Of a stretch of 58,686 nt of DNA, positions 1 to 9,093 are shown one piece after another; the first letter of the stretch is position 1; each line of letters begins with the position of its first letter. Source of the DNA: Candidatus Odyssella sp. (GTDB lineage: Bacteria > Pseudomonadota > Alphaproteobacteria > Paracaedibacterales > CAITNM01). The position numbers were made by a program, and so were the translations under genes. The stretch is taken from contig DYTB01000004.1 of NCBI GenBank assembly GCA_020726185.1, positions 15,710-74,395 on the forward strand, read 5' to 3'. The notes below the pieces were generated by a model. The model saw only the letters and a program-made list of their open reading frames with translations. It was not told where the DNA came from and did not search any database.

Positions 1-195
1 CAGCAAATCCATCACTTGCGGTGGCTGAGTGATCATTTACCCTAGCTACAGCAAATCCATCACTTGCGGTGGCTGAGTGATCATTTACCCTAGCTACAGC
101 AAAGCCTTCACTTGCGGTGGCTGAGTGATCATTTACCCTAGCTACAGCACACCCTTCACTTGCGGTGGCTGAGTGATCATCTAGATTAGAAGATA
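1..195 (-). repeat. 48-bp in-frame tandem repeat array (at least 4 copies)
   Basis: Units of 48 bp encode VNDHSATA-S(D/E)-G(F/C)AVAR. The two units nearest the window edge are identical where visible. The inner units differ by a few bases (D to E, F to C), so degeneration increases toward the N-terminal side of the protein. The array continues past base 1. A unit of 16 codons keeps the frame open whatever the copy number. Confidence 0.9.
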
Positions 196-1519
196 TTGCC
201 ATTGTTGGTGCTTTGCTAGGTATATCTACGGTCGCACTTATTGCTGATGCTTCGCTACTGATACCCACTGCATTAAAGGTCTCACTTAAGTCTGTAGTTT
301 CTTTAGCTTCTTCTGACTGCTGAATTGCAGCAGCTTTTTTCCCTGCCTTGATAGAAAGGGCTATAAAAGCGGCTCTTGCTTTTTTTGCTTGTTCTTTTGC
401 TTTTATAGCGGCCTTCTTGTTTGCTTCTAATTGTATTTTTTCTGCTTGAATTCTAGCTTTTTCTTTTGCTTCCAATAAGGCTCTGGTGCCAAAAGGCTTA
501 GGCATAGCAATATGTCCAGCACTTATTTTTTTAATAATTTCTTCTAAAACACTTTTGAATGATTTAGGTACACAATCTTCTCTTGTTGGTTCTACAGAAA
601 ACTCACCAGGTATTCCCTGTCTCGATAAATCCCTCACTTTTTTTTCAATAAACTTTTCTTTTTCTTCATTAAATTTTCTGCATCTTTCATGCATTAGGTC
701 AATCAAAGAATCTGGATCTAGTGAGTAGCCATCATGCTCATCCGCAAAAACTATTTGATCTAGTCCAGTGATATACAAATTGAAACTACAATTATTTATG
801 CAGATGGTCGGAATAAAGCGAGCGCTTAGTCTTAAAAGAGCAATTCTTAAAGACATCCTAGAAGCAGACATTTCTGCTACATTAGCGTCCCAATGTTTGC
901 CAGAATTCATCAATTGAAGTATTGCTGTTGGGTTTGTGCTAGGTAGGCGGAATCTACTTTTATTCGACACTCTCCACTGTATATAATCAGAGATATAATT
1001 AGTAGCATTCTCAAAAAACGTGCCAAAATCATTGCTTTGTACACATTGAATTGATGAATCCAATTCATTTATATTGGTTAATGTAGCTTGACCCGATGTC
1101 ATTTCTAAAAATCTTCTGCGTCTTTCTTCTAGACTTAAATCATCTTTTTCGAATAGCCATGGATTAATTTTGACATATTCTTCAGCTGTTGCATCTGGAC
1201 CAAGTGCTTCAATTTTGGCGTGTAGGTCTCGTACAAATGCTAATTCATCTTCCGTTTTTTGTTTTATAAGATTTATTAATTCTATCATCAGGTTCTTAGT
1301 GTTTTCTATTCCTGGATGATTAGCACTATCAGTGTATGCTGCGTACGATAAATCTTGGGATTTTGCGATATCGTCTATTAATTCATAGGCATCAAAAGCC
1401 ACAAACCCTGATGATTCTGTTGTGCCGTCTATTTCGATTCGTTCATCAACCAAGCTAGAAGCATTAATTGATAAAGTTAAATTTATTAAAACTAAAAAAG
1501 TAATCTGTATTATTTTCAT
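1..1519 (-). CDS. Secreted repeat protein, 3' end outside window
   Basis: Partial gene: about 506 codons are visible and the C-terminus lies beyond base 1. The start ATG at 1519 gives a hydrophobic signal peptide (MKIIQITFLVLINLTLS) with a likely cleavage site near residue 20. No known domain was recognised in the middle part. A Lys/Ala/Glu-rich, probably helical stretch follows (about residues 350-400). At the distal end come four copies, the last one cut, of a 16-residue repeat VNDHSATASDGFAVAR, encoded by near-identical 48-bp units. No stop codon was found when the frame was read through. It is probably an exported or surface protein of unknown function. The repeat array is likely to vary in length between strains (inference). 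Confidence 0.75.
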   Translation of the reverse strand, partial: MKIIQITFLVLINLTLSINASSLVDERIEIDGTTESSGFVAFDAYELIDDIAKSQDLSYAAYTDSANHPGIENTKNLMIELINLIKQKTEDELAFVRDLHAKIEALGPDATAEEYVKINPWLFEKDDLSLEERRRRFLEMTSGQATLTNINELDSSIQCVQSNDFGTFFENATNYISDYIQWRVSNKSRFRLPSTNPTAILQLMNSGKHWDANVAEMSASRMSLRIALLRLSARFIPTICINNCSFNLYITGLDQIVFADEHDGYSLDPDSLIDLMHERCRKFNEEKEKFIEKKVRDLSRQGIPGEFSVEPTREDCVPKSFKSVLEEIIKKISAGHIAMPKPFGTRALLEAKEKARIQAEKIQLEANKKAAIKAKEQAKKARAAFIALSIKAGKKAAAIQQSEEAKETTDLSETFNAVGISSEASAISATVDIPSKAPTMAISSNLDDHSATASEGCAVARVNDHSATASEGFAVARVNDHSATASDGFAVARVNDHSATASDGFA

Positions 1520-1582
1520 CTGAATTTTTATTTTAAAATTTGCTTATGAATAATATATAGATACTGTTTTCTAGATTGCAAA

Positions 1583-3361
1583 TTAATTTTTCATCTCATC
1601 CGCTAGCATTTCAAGTTCCAACCAACGCGTTTCCGCCGTATCAACCGCTTCTTGGTTTTGCTGTAATTCTTCGCTCAACGCTTTGAATTGCTGGGGATTT
1701 TTTTCATAAAGAGTAGAATCGTCCAGCAATGCTTCAAGTTCAGCAATACGTTTTTCGAATACTTTAATTTTCTTAGGCAGTTCGTCCCATTCGCGTTGCA
1801 AGTTATAGGTTAGCCGCTTAGCTGGTGCTGACTTTGCTGTGTCATCCTTTGGTTTTGCTTTTGCTGTAGCCTTTGGGGCTGCTTTTAAGTATTGCTGAAT
1901 ATCGCTATATCCGCCTACGTATTCGCTAACTTCACCCGCGCCCGATACCACATAAGTAGAGGTTACCGTGCGGTCTAAAAAGTCACGGTCATGGCTGACC
2001 ACAATCAACGTGCCCAGGTAGGCTTGCAAGCATTCCACCAGCAAGTCTAGGGTATCCATGTCTAAATCATTGGTGGGTTCGTCTAATACAAGCAAATTTC
2101 CGGGGCTTGCCATGGCTTTGGCCAATAGCAACCGGTTCTTTTCTCCACCTGACAGAATACTTACCTGGCCGCGAACTTGGGCATCTGTGAACAAAAACTC
2201 TTTCAAATACCCAACCACATGCTTGGTTTCATTGCCAACCCACACTTGGTCTCCGCCTTCGGGGCATAAGGTTTCCCACAAGGTATCGGTTGGGTTAAGT
2301 TCTGATCGCATTTGGTCAATATAGGTTACCTTCAGCGTAGTGCCTTGCTTGACATTGCCGGCGTCTGGTTGCAATTCACCCACAAGCATTTTTACTAATG
2401 TACTTTTGCCCGCTCCATTTGGTCCAATAATACCAATTTTATCTTGGTGTAAAATGCGACATGAAAACGGTTGAACCACCATTCTGTCACCGTATGATTT
2501 TTCAATTTCTTTGGCTTCAATAATAATTTTGCTGCCGCGGGGTAAATTGACTGGGTTCACATCTATTGAGCGGGTTTTGTTTTGCATAACATCGCGGCGT
2601 TCAGCGCGCAGTTCATGCAAGCGTTGCAAGCGCCCTTGGTTACGTTTGCGTCGGGCCGTGACCCCGTAATGCAACCAGTCAGTTTCTAAGCGAAGCCGCG
2701 TGTTTAGCTTTTCTAGGCGGCGCTCTTCTTCTTCCATAAGTATTGACGACCACGCGTCAAATTCCTTGAAACCCTTTTTGTTCACATGCAAAATACCGCG
2801 GTCAATCCACCAGGTGGTGTTGGACGTGTTTTCCAAAAAACGCCGGTCATGGCTGATCATTACTACAGCACCTCGGAACCGTGCCAGGTATTCTTCTAGC
2901 CATTGAATGCTAGGCAAATCAAGGTGGTTGGTAGGTTCATCAAGCAAAAGAATAGTTGGGTTCCGCACCAAGCTTTCAGCAAGCGCAAACCTGCGCTTTT
3001 GTCCGCCCGATGCATTGTTTAAAGTACTTTCCGGATCAATACCCAATTTATCAAGAATGGCGGGCCCTTCATGAGGCTTTGCCCCATATGATTCTAATAA
3101 TTCCGATGTTGATATATCGAGTGGATAATTTTTGTCTTGCTCTAGGTACACCAAATTCTGGCCAGGCATTAGGAAATGCTCACCATCATCGAGTTCGTAA
3201 ATTTTTGCAATGGCCTTAAGTAAGGTAGATTTTCCGCACCCATTACGCCCTACCAGGCAAATGCGATCACCTTCTAAAATTTGCGCAGTTAGCCCTTCAA
3301 AAACGGGCGTGCCGCTAAAGCGAACGCATGCATCCTTTAGGCGCAGTAATGTTATGGCCAT
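1583..3361 (-). CDS. uup: ABC-F ATPase Uup
   Basis: A soluble ABC-F family ATPase of 592 residues with two nucleotide-binding domains and no membrane segments. NBD1 has Walker A GRNGCGKST (38-46), an ASGGQ signature and Walker B ILLLDEP. NBD2 has Walker A GPNGAGKST, an LSGGE signature and Walker B LLVLDEP. Between the domains is the charged ABC-F linker. The C-terminal 70 or so residues form the coiled coil typical of Uup (LTYNLQREWDELPKKI, then many Glu/Leu). Known family members act on ribosomes or branched DNA intermediates; the exact role here is not shown. Length and motifs are normal and the gene looks intact. It stands alone between two secreted-protein genes. Confidence 0.93.
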   Translation of the reverse strand: MAITLLRLKDACVRFSGTPVFEGLTAQILEGDRICLVGRNGCGKSTLLKAIAKIYELDDGEHFLMPGQNLVYLEQDKNYPLDISTSELLESYGAKPHEGPAILDKLGIDPESTLNNASGGQKRRFALAESLVRNPTILLLDEPTNHLDLPSIQWLEEYLARFRGAVVMISHDRRFLENTSNTTWWIDRGILHVNKKGFKEFDAWSSILMEEEERRLEKLNTRLRLETDWLHYGVTARRKRNQGRLQRLHELRAERRDVMQNKTRSIDVNPVNLPRGSKIIIEAKEIEKSYGDRMVVQPFSCRILHQDKIGIIGPNGAGKSTLVKMLVGELQPDAGNVKQGTTLKVTYIDQMRSELNPTDTLWETLCPEGGDQVWVGNETKHVVGYLKEFLFTDAQVRGQVSILSGGEKNRLLLAKAMASPGNLLVLDEPTNDLDMDTLDLLVECLQAYLGTLIVVSHDRDFLDRTVTSTYVVSGAGEVSEYVGGYSDIQQYLKAAPKATAKAKPKDDTAKSAPAKRLTYNLQREWDELPKKIKVFEKRIAELEALLDDSTLYEKNPQQFKALSEELQQNQEAVDTAETRWLELEMLADEMKN

Positions 3362-3404
3362 TATTTTTCTTTTTCAATGTGCTTATTTAATATCGCATTC
3401 TAAT

Positions 3405-3430
3405 CAAAACCCCGCAGTTTGACTACGGGG
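3405..3430 (-). terminator. Rho-independent terminator of the 3456-4007 gene
   Basis: On the minus strand CCCCG and CGGGG arms (3426-3430 and 3410-3414) enclose a short loop and are followed by TTTTG. It lies just downstream of the stop codon of the minus-strand gene at 3456-4007. Confidence 0.6.
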
Positions 3431-3455
3431 CATGGAAAGTAAGTCAAGATATAGC

Positions 3456-4007
3456 TTAGCTAATATTACATCCTTGTCTATTAGCTTCTCCATTATGAAC
3501 TGGGGACATTTCTAATAGTAAAGACTCAATATATTGGGCGCTAAAACGTTCAGTTTGTAACCTTAATGCATCAGAATTCATATAAGAACCTGTCTCACGT
3601 ATCATTGATGAAAGATGGCTATAAAATTTGTGAATTTCTCCGTCAGACTCATTTTCAGCTCTCATTTTAGCGAATTTACTATCGTACTGCTTGTTCATTT
3701 CAGTAAGGAAAATATTTAATACCTCATATTTGGTTTCTCTATCGCCGGGTCTGCAACCGTATGTTTTTTTAAAAGCTATGACTGCTTGTGATTCTAGAAG
3801 TCTGTGCGTACTTGTATGTGACGTGCCTAAATAGAGGTTCAAAGGAGTTAAAATAACTTCTAGTCTGAACGCTTCATTAGTAGATGGAGCTAGTGGAGCT
3901 CTTGAGTGTCTTTCTGAAAATTCTTCTGGGATATTGGTAGATGGAGCTGCTGCTTCAGTAGCGGCAGCTAACGTTGTTAGGAATAGTAGCATTAGTAAGT
4001 ATTTCAT
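3456..4007 (-). CDS. Secreted hypothetical protein, 183 aa
   Basis: It begins with a clear signal peptide (MKYLLMLLFLTTLAAATEA, cleavage near residue 20) and is otherwise soluble, with mainly helical, charged sequence and two cysteines (near residues 84 and 180). No family was recognised. It has its own downstream terminator and a 100-bp gap to mlaD upstream, so it is probably transcribed on its own. It is one of many small exported proteins of unknown role in this window. Confidence 0.75.
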   Translation of the reverse strand: MKYLLMLLFLTTLAAATEAAAPSTNIPEEFSERHSRAPLAPSTNEAFRLEVILTPLNLYLGTSHTSTHRLLESQAVIAFKKTYGCRPGDRETKYEVLNIFLTEMNKQYDSKFAKMRAENESDGEIHKFYSHLSSMIRETGSYMNSDALRLQTERFSAQYIESLLLEMSPVHNGEANRQGCNIS

Positions 4008-4106
4008 ATTAAATCCCTTTTTTTATTTGACCTTTGAAGCTGCTGAACAGCATAAAGATTTAACAAGTGCATGACAACCTTGGTTTTCGTGAAAAATGGG
4101 GGGAGT

Positions 4107-4556
4107 CTATTTCTTATCGTTATTGCTGAAAACGTACTTGCTGAGTAATCCCTCAAGGCTGACTGATGATTGAGTCAATGATATAGTATCGCCAGATTTC
4201 AAAATCTCATCGTCTCCACCCGGTGCCAAATTCACATATTTGCCACCCATTAGGCTTTCGCTAACAATTTCGGCGGAACTATCTTTTGGGATTTTTAAAC
4301 TTTCATCAATGTCCATAGACACTATTGCTTTGAAAGTTTTTTTGTTAATGGCAATGTGGGCCACGTGGCCAATGGTTACACCGCCCATGCGTACGTCATT
4401 ACCTATTGAAACACCGTCGATGCGGTCAAAATTCGCAAGTACTCTAACGGTGGGCATTCGCGATGAGCTTGAAAATTGATACCCAAACGCAAAGAAAACC
4501 CCTGCCACAAGCAGGACAATCGCGCCGGTAATTGTTTCTAAAAAATTATGCCGCAT
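4107..4556 (-). CDS. mlaD: MlaD family lipid-transport protein
   Basis: A 149-residue protein with one N-terminal membrane anchor (about residues 9-28) and a single MCE domain. The domain shows the usual features: VRVLANFDRIDGVSIGNDVR, then MGGVTIGHV, and GGKYVNLAPGG near the end. MlaD forms a hexameric ring attached to the MlaFEB inner-membrane complex and carries phospholipids between the membranes to keep outer-membrane asymmetry. The remaining mla genes are not in this window. Length fits the family (about 150-180). It implies a conventional diderm envelope. Confidence 0.9.
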   Translation of the reverse strand: MRHNFLETITGAIVLLVAGVFFAFGYQFSSSSRMPTVRVLANFDRIDGVSIGNDVRMGGVTIGHVAHIAINKKTFKAIVSMDIDESLKIPKDSSAEIVSESLMGGKYVNLAPGGDDEILKSGDTISLTQSSVSLEGLLSKYVFSNNDKK

Positions 4557-4657
4557 TTAAAAAATCATTTTTATTCATGTGCGTAACTATACCCTACCAA
4601 AAGTGTTTTAAGGAAGTGTTAAAGGACACCAATTTTGAATAGGAGAAATTTATCAAG

Positions 4658-7552
4658 TTAAGCCACCACAGTGACTGTCTGAGCAAATGTTGAATTTGCG
4701 CCTAATTGCACAATAGCTCCATTATGGAAAGCAGCACTTGTAAACATCTCGCTGGGTGCGGTCACACCAGCTGCCACCGACACAATTCCACCTGATGAAA
4801 TATCAGCACTTGTTACTGCACCTGATGCCCCGGCCAATATCGACATAATTCCTCCTGAGGCAATAGAAGCACTTGATACCGCACCAACTGCCACTGACCC
4901 TGAAGCTTCTCCCAGTTGCAAAGTCCCCCCGTTGCTTACGGTTGTGGTGGCAGTTGGTAATATTCCAGATGTGCCACTTACTTGTAAGGTTCCCTGGGAA
5001 ACAGTTATTGGCGTTGTTGAAGCGCTCAAATCAGTTTGAGTTTGTAAAATCCCCGCGCCCGTTAGTGTCATGGTGCCGTCACCTATTGGAAGAGTACTGA
5101 TTGTTGCCGTAATAGATGATCCTATTTGCACGTTTCCTGCTGATGTAAACGTAAGAGGTCCTAAGGCTGCAGCACTTGTTATTGAAAGAGTTGCTGCTCC
5201 ACCAGATGCATTAAATGTAACAGGTACAGCACTACTGCTAACTTGTAAAATTCCATTACTAAGTTCAACATCATCATATGTATTGCTTGGCGGTAATACA
5301 GCTGTGCCACCACCAGTTATATAGGCCCTACCGGTTGCTGATCCCGATAAGTTTGTGCTTCCACCAGGTGCAACAGAATATGCTGAATTCAATAAAATTT
5401 TCCGAATGGTGTTGTTTCCAGTATCGGTTACGAACAAAGCGCCAGATGCGCTAACAGCAATGCTAGTAGGTGCATTAAACCGTGCCGTGGCACCTATTCC
5501 ATCAGCAGAGCCAGATGTTCCCGCAGCGCCCGCAATGGTTGATACGGTATATACGCCGCCGCTATTAGTAAGTTTACGAATAATATTGTTGTCACGGTCT
5601 GCTACGTAAAGGTTGCCTGCAGTATCAATATCAATATCCCAAGGGCTATTAAACCGTGCTGCTGTTCCTGTAGCATCTGTAGAACCAGATGTTCCAGCGG
5701 TTCCAGCAATGGTAGTGACAACACCTGCAGAAGTGATTTTGCGGATTTTATTGTTACCAGTATCTGACGCATAAAGATTGTTAGAACTATCAATAGTAAT
5801 ACCTGTAATACCATTAAACCTAGCTGCAGTTCCTGTGGCATCTGTAGAGCCAGAAGTAAAGGTAGAACCTGTATTTGCGCCAGCAAAGACAATGTAACTG
5901 CCGTTAGGTGCAATTTTATAAATTCTATGAGCCTGGTTGTCTGTCATAAAAATATTATTGCTGCTATCAACTACAAGACCATATCCATTCCATCCATCAT
6001 TAGCAGCTTCTCCTACTGCGGCTAAACTATTATTTCCAACATAAGTGCCACCTGCTTGTACCCATTCATACAAGTGACTGTAATCATCTGTTGTTAATAG
6101 TTGGTTTCCAAGATACGAACAAACAGCTTGTACAGTACTTTGGTATGGTAATCCTGATGAACCTGTTTGAGTTACATAATTAAAGACAGTTGAGACAGTG
6201 TACGTTCCACCAGCCGTTGTTACTTTTCGAATGTTGTTATCAGAATCTGGCATGTACATGTTGCCTGAAGCGTCAATGGAGAGCATGCCCGGGTTTCTAA
6301 AACGTGTTAAAGTTCCTATTCTATCAGTATGGCCATAACTGCTCATACTAACACCGGCAACTGTTGATAAGGTATTGGTAGCACCTGTAAGTAATCGAAT
6401 ACGATTATTCCTGCCATCTGCAATATAAACATTATTTGACCCATTGACGAAAACCCCTTGAGGACTGCTTAATTGGGCTGATGCAGATGCACCATCTAAA
6501 AAACCTTCTGTGCTAATTCCAGCAATGGTATAAATGAAATTGGCTGTTCGGCTACTGCCAAAATATGTGCCTGCAGTTTTAATAAGCATTCGAATGCGGT
6601 TATTGCTACCATCAGCAATGAACACATTGCCTGTACTATCTAAGCAAACGCTATAAGGAGAATTGAATCTAACACCAGCAGCAGTGGCGGACGCACCATC
6701 ACCTGCAAAACCTGCAGTTGTAACGCTTCCGCCTGCAATAGTGTAAATGCGACCTACAGTTCTAGCACTACCAAAAATTGATGCGGTACTGCCAGCAATC
6801 ATTCGAATACGTTGATTGCCTGTATCAGCAATGTACACGTTATTTGAACTATCAACACAAACACCATAGGGAGAACTTAACGTGGCAGCAGTGGCAGCAG
6901 CACTATCACCAGTAAAGTTTGCTGTTCCTGTTCCGGCAATGGTTGAAACATTTGTTCCCATAAGCTTTCTGACACGATGATTACCCCTATCAGCAATATA
7001 GGTATTGCCTCCACTATCAACAAAAACACCATAGGGACTACTAAATCTAGCAGTAGTTGTGGCGTTACCATCTGCGAAACCTGCAGTGCTATTGCTGCCT
7101 GCAATGGTTGAAATAATTCCACCGACAATTTTTCGAATACGTTGATTACCTGTATCAGCAATGTACACATCGCCAGCGCTATTAACATAAATTCCATTAG
7201 GGGCATTTAGCGTAGCAGCAGTGGCAGGTGTGCCGTCTCCGCTGAAACTTGCCGTTCCTGTTCCTGCAATGGTAGAAATAAACCCGGTGCTTGCTGTAAT
7301 TTTTCGAATACGGTTGTTGGCAGTATCAGCAAAATAAGTATCGCCAGAACTATGCACAAAAACACCGAAGGGGTTATTTAACCTGGCAGCAGTCGCAGTT
7401 GCGCCATCACCGGAAAATGAAACGGCACTTCCTGCAATGGTTGAGACATTGTAGCTAGCAGCATTAAGACCTGCAGACAATACTAGTCCAATGGCAATTG
7501 AAAGACTTAAATTTAAAAAGATGTTTTTGCGCTGAATATTTGCTGCAGTCAT
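4658..7552 (-). CDS. Large secreted NHL-repeat protein with passenger-like C-terminus
   Basis: A 964-residue protein. A signal peptide (about residues 1-31, ending near SAGLNA) is followed by about ten NHL-type beta-propeller repeats of the form TIAGTG..FSGDG..A..A.LN.P.G..V...G..YIADTGN.RIRK. From about residue 700 the sequence becomes a Gly/Ser/Thr/Ala-rich beta-helical stretch like an autotransporter passenger. It then stops without a C-terminal beta-barrel, and only 100 bp separate it from mlaD. The repeats are degenerate copies, so the gene may grow or shrink by recombination. It is likely an extracellular or surface protein that binds other proteins; no enzyme activity is evident. Confidence 0.8.
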   Translation of the reverse strand: MTAANIQRKNIFLNLSLSIAIGLVLSAGLNAASYNVSTIAGSAVSFSGDGATATAARLNNPFGVFVHSSGDTYFADTANNRIRKITASTGFISTIAGTGTASFSGDGTPATAATLNAPNGIYVNSAGDVYIADTGNQRIRKIVGGIISTIAGSNSTAGFADGNATTTARFSSPYGVFVDSGGNTYIADRGNHRVRKLMGTNVSTIAGTGTANFTGDSAAATAATLSSPYGVCVDSSNNVYIADTGNQRIRMIAGSTASIFGSARTVGRIYTIAGGSVTTAGFAGDGASATAAGVRFNSPYSVCLDSTGNVFIADGSNNRIRMLIKTAGTYFGSSRTANFIYTIAGISTEGFLDGASASAQLSSPQGVFVNGSNNVYIADGRNNRIRLLTGATNTLSTVAGVSMSSYGHTDRIGTLTRFRNPGMLSIDASGNMYMPDSDNNIRKVTTAGGTYTVSTVFNYVTQTGSSGLPYQSTVQAVCSYLGNQLLTTDDYSHLYEWVQAGGTYVGNNSLAAVGEAANDGWNGYGLVVDSSNNIFMTDNQAHRIYKIAPNGSYIVFAGANTGSTFTSGSTDATGTAARFNGITGITIDSSNNLYASDTGNNKIRKITSAGVVTTIAGTAGTSGSTDATGTAARFNSPWDIDIDTAGNLYVADRDNNIIRKLTNSGGVYTVSTIAGAAGTSGSADGIGATARFNAPTSIAVSASGALFVTDTGNNTIRKILLNSAYSVAPGGSTNLSGSATGRAYITGGGTAVLPPSNTYDDVELSNGILQVSSSAVPVTFNASGGAATLSITSAAALGPLTFTSAGNVQIGSSITATISTLPIGDGTMTLTGAGILQTQTDLSASTTPITVSQGTLQVSGTSGILPTATTTVSNGGTLQLGEASGSVAVGAVSSASIASGGIMSILAGASGAVTSADISSGGIVSVAAGVTAPSEMFTSAAFHNGAIVQLGANSTFAQTVTVVA

Positions 7553-7693
7553 ATTTCTTAATCCTTTTCCTGCACCGAAAGAACGTAAGAATATTATTGC
7601 AAATAGAAATTAAAATAGTATTAACTAAACTTATAATTTAAATAGTATTTATTATGTAAGTAAAAGAATAATGGGGGTGTGTAGGGGTGGATA

Positions 7694-7820
7694 TTACCCA
7701 CTGGATCCTGACGCCCTAAAGGGCTCAGGATGACGCGCTCACTCTCGTCTTCATGAGGAGAGAAGCGACTCCAACCTCGTCTTCATGAGGAGCGCAGCGA
7801 CGTGATGATCCAGTGAATAA
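7694..7820. repeat. Palindromic repeat element, family A
   Basis: Imperfect inverted repeat with outer arms CACTGGATC...GATCCAGTG flanked by TTA/TAA, and inner parts such as GCCC..AAGGGCTCAGGATGACG and CTTCATGAGGAG. Related copies lie at 8073, 16352, 25370, 40112, 43790, 47213, 47683, 54533 and 54768. Confidence 0.75.
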
Positions 7821-7841
7821 TGTCCGGAATTTATAGAATAA

Positions 7842-7918
7842 GTGTGGATTACAGCTATGCGCTCGCAACGACGATAAAACCGTCATCGCGAAGCCTGAAA
7901 GGCTGTGGCGATTCAAAC
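7842..7918. repeat. Palindromic repeat element, family B
   Basis: It begins GTGTGGATT, has GCGCTCGCAA and CCGTCATCGCGAAG cores with GCCTGAAAGGC, and ends GGCGATTCA. A near-identical element lies at 54682-54758, so this is a second dispersed family distinct from family A. Confidence 0.7.
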
Positions 7919-7950
7919 TTAATGATTAATGTCAATGGATCTTTGATTAA

Positions 7951-8000
7951 GACGGAGATCCCCGCATTCAGACCTTATGGTCTTTTGCAGGGATGACGTA
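7951..8000. repeat. Short palindromic element GATCCCCGC...GCAGGGATGACG
   Basis: Inverted-repeat arms around AGACC..TTATGGTCT, with outer GATCCCCGC and GCAGGGATG parts. It looks like another degenerate dispersed palindrome between families A and B copies. Confidence 0.45.
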
Positions 8001-8072
8001 CTGTAAGATTTGTCACCACTGATAAGGCGGATATGCTCCGAAGTTCGGGGGGCAGATGGGGTAATATCCGGA

Positions 8073-8180
8073 TTTTATAGAACTGGACCCTCACGCCTGC
8101 GATGCAGGCTCAGGGAGACGGAGGTGGAATCGTCATCCTGAGCCCTTGAAAAGGACGTGATGATCTAGTGAGTAATTTCA
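8073..8180. repeat. Palindromic repeat element, family A
   Basis: A degenerate copy: GGACCCTCACGCC at one end and GACGTGATGATCTAGTGAGTAAT at the other, with GTCATCCTGAGCCC inside. It abuts the 3' end of the gene at 8183-9007. Confidence 0.65.
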
Positions 8181-8182
8181 GG

Positions 8183-9007
8183 TTACCAAGCGTATTTTTT
8201 TGCAGATTTTCCAAAGAAACGTGTTGGTACATGGTTCTGATACTCGTAGTCATCACTGGTAATGACATGCATAGCATCTAAATCGAAGCACTCAATACCA
8301 TCTATAATGACAGCATTACTTGTAAGATTAGGTGTTGGCTTATGTTGGCTTGGTGTCCAAACTTCTCTGCCGCTTTGGTCGAGTACGTAACTATGTTTTT
8401 TAGGTAGTAGTGATGCTCCAGATGACCCTGATGCAGTTAAAGTATCTAGGGAATCATTTGAAGATCCCGCTTCTTGTTCTATGTACAAACTAGCAGGGCG
8501 AGAAGGTGGGCGCTTTTGTTGCGCAATAATTTCTATAGGTGAAAGTCTGTGGGGTTTTATAGCTTCAACAACTACAGGAGTTTCAGCGCGTGCAATGGCG
8601 AATTTTTTACGCAGATAGTCTTCAATTATGCTATGTTTCATCTGGGTGGCTAGTGCAACTGCAGCGTGTATTGCTTGCTCATCTGGTAAATAAAATCTAG
8701 CATCCACACCCATTGGGTAACAGCATAAATACCGAATTTTTGGCGTTACTATATAGTCAAGAAGTGCTACCTTGTTTGATCGCACAGTAGCTAATATTGC
8801 TAAATTTGCCCCATTTTGAGTTAAGGCAAAAGAATCGAGCAATTTAAATGCAGCATTTTTTTTAGGTGAATTGACGGCGTTTTGTATGCTAGAAAACATG
8901 CTTGCTTCATCTATTACAGGCCCTATTTGAGCGGCACTTAGCGCAAGTGTTGAAGTGGCAGCAATGCTTGTTATTAAAAATACCTTTTTAATCACTACTA
9001 GAAACAA
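8183..9007 (-). CDS. Secreted CC-motif family protein, 274 aa
   Basis: A signal peptide spans about residues 1-26 (ending near LALSA). The next 120 residues match the tandem genes at 38641-40014: a Gln..GANLAI block, then YxxxPKxR, a Cys-Cys pair, a following Asp, FYLPD, and AI..A. The three proteins are therefore one paralogous family. This copy alone carries a long C-terminal extension rich in Pro/Ser followed by an unknown segment. No known domain was recognised. The conserved CC pair may form disulfides or bind metal (inference). An exported effector-like role is possible but unproven. Confidence 0.75.
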   Translation of the reverse strand: MFLVVIKKVFLITSIAATSTLALSAAQIGPVIDEASMFSSIQNAVNSPKKNAAFKLLDSFALTQNGANLAILATVRSNKVALLDYIVTPKIRYLCCYPMGVDARFYLPDEQAIHAAVALATQMKHSIIEDYLRKKFAIARAETPVVVEAIKPHRLSPIEIIAQQKRPPSRPASLYIEQEAGSSNDSLDTLTASGSSGASLLPKKHSYVLDQSGREVWTPSQHKPTPNLTSNAVIIDGIECFDLDAMHVITSDDYEYQNHVPTRFFGKSAKKYAW

Positions 9008-9093
9008 AACGTTATTTAATAGAGAATATATAGCAATTAAATTGCTTTAAAGTCAAGAATATTTATTAGTATTGTATGAGGTTATGAAATTAC

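Larger units (their letters stand above)
7553..8182. other. Repeat-rich intergenic region
   Basis: No credible gene. The stretch holds several palindromic elements listed separately (7694-7820, 7842-7918, 7951-8000, 8073-8180) separated by short AT-rich DNA. A 63-codon minus-strand frame inside it is built wholly from these repeats and is not accepted. Confidence 0.7.

Noticed and set aside
1-195. CRISPR-like array at the window start
   Set aside because: The 48-bp units follow each other without spacers and translate in frame as part of a larger protein.
486-728. Plus-strand 80-codon frame
   Set aside because: It is antisense to the secreted repeat-protein gene, has no ribosome site and an implausible sequence.
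7725-7916. 63-codon minus-strand frame
   Set aside because: Composed entirely of family A and B palindromes.
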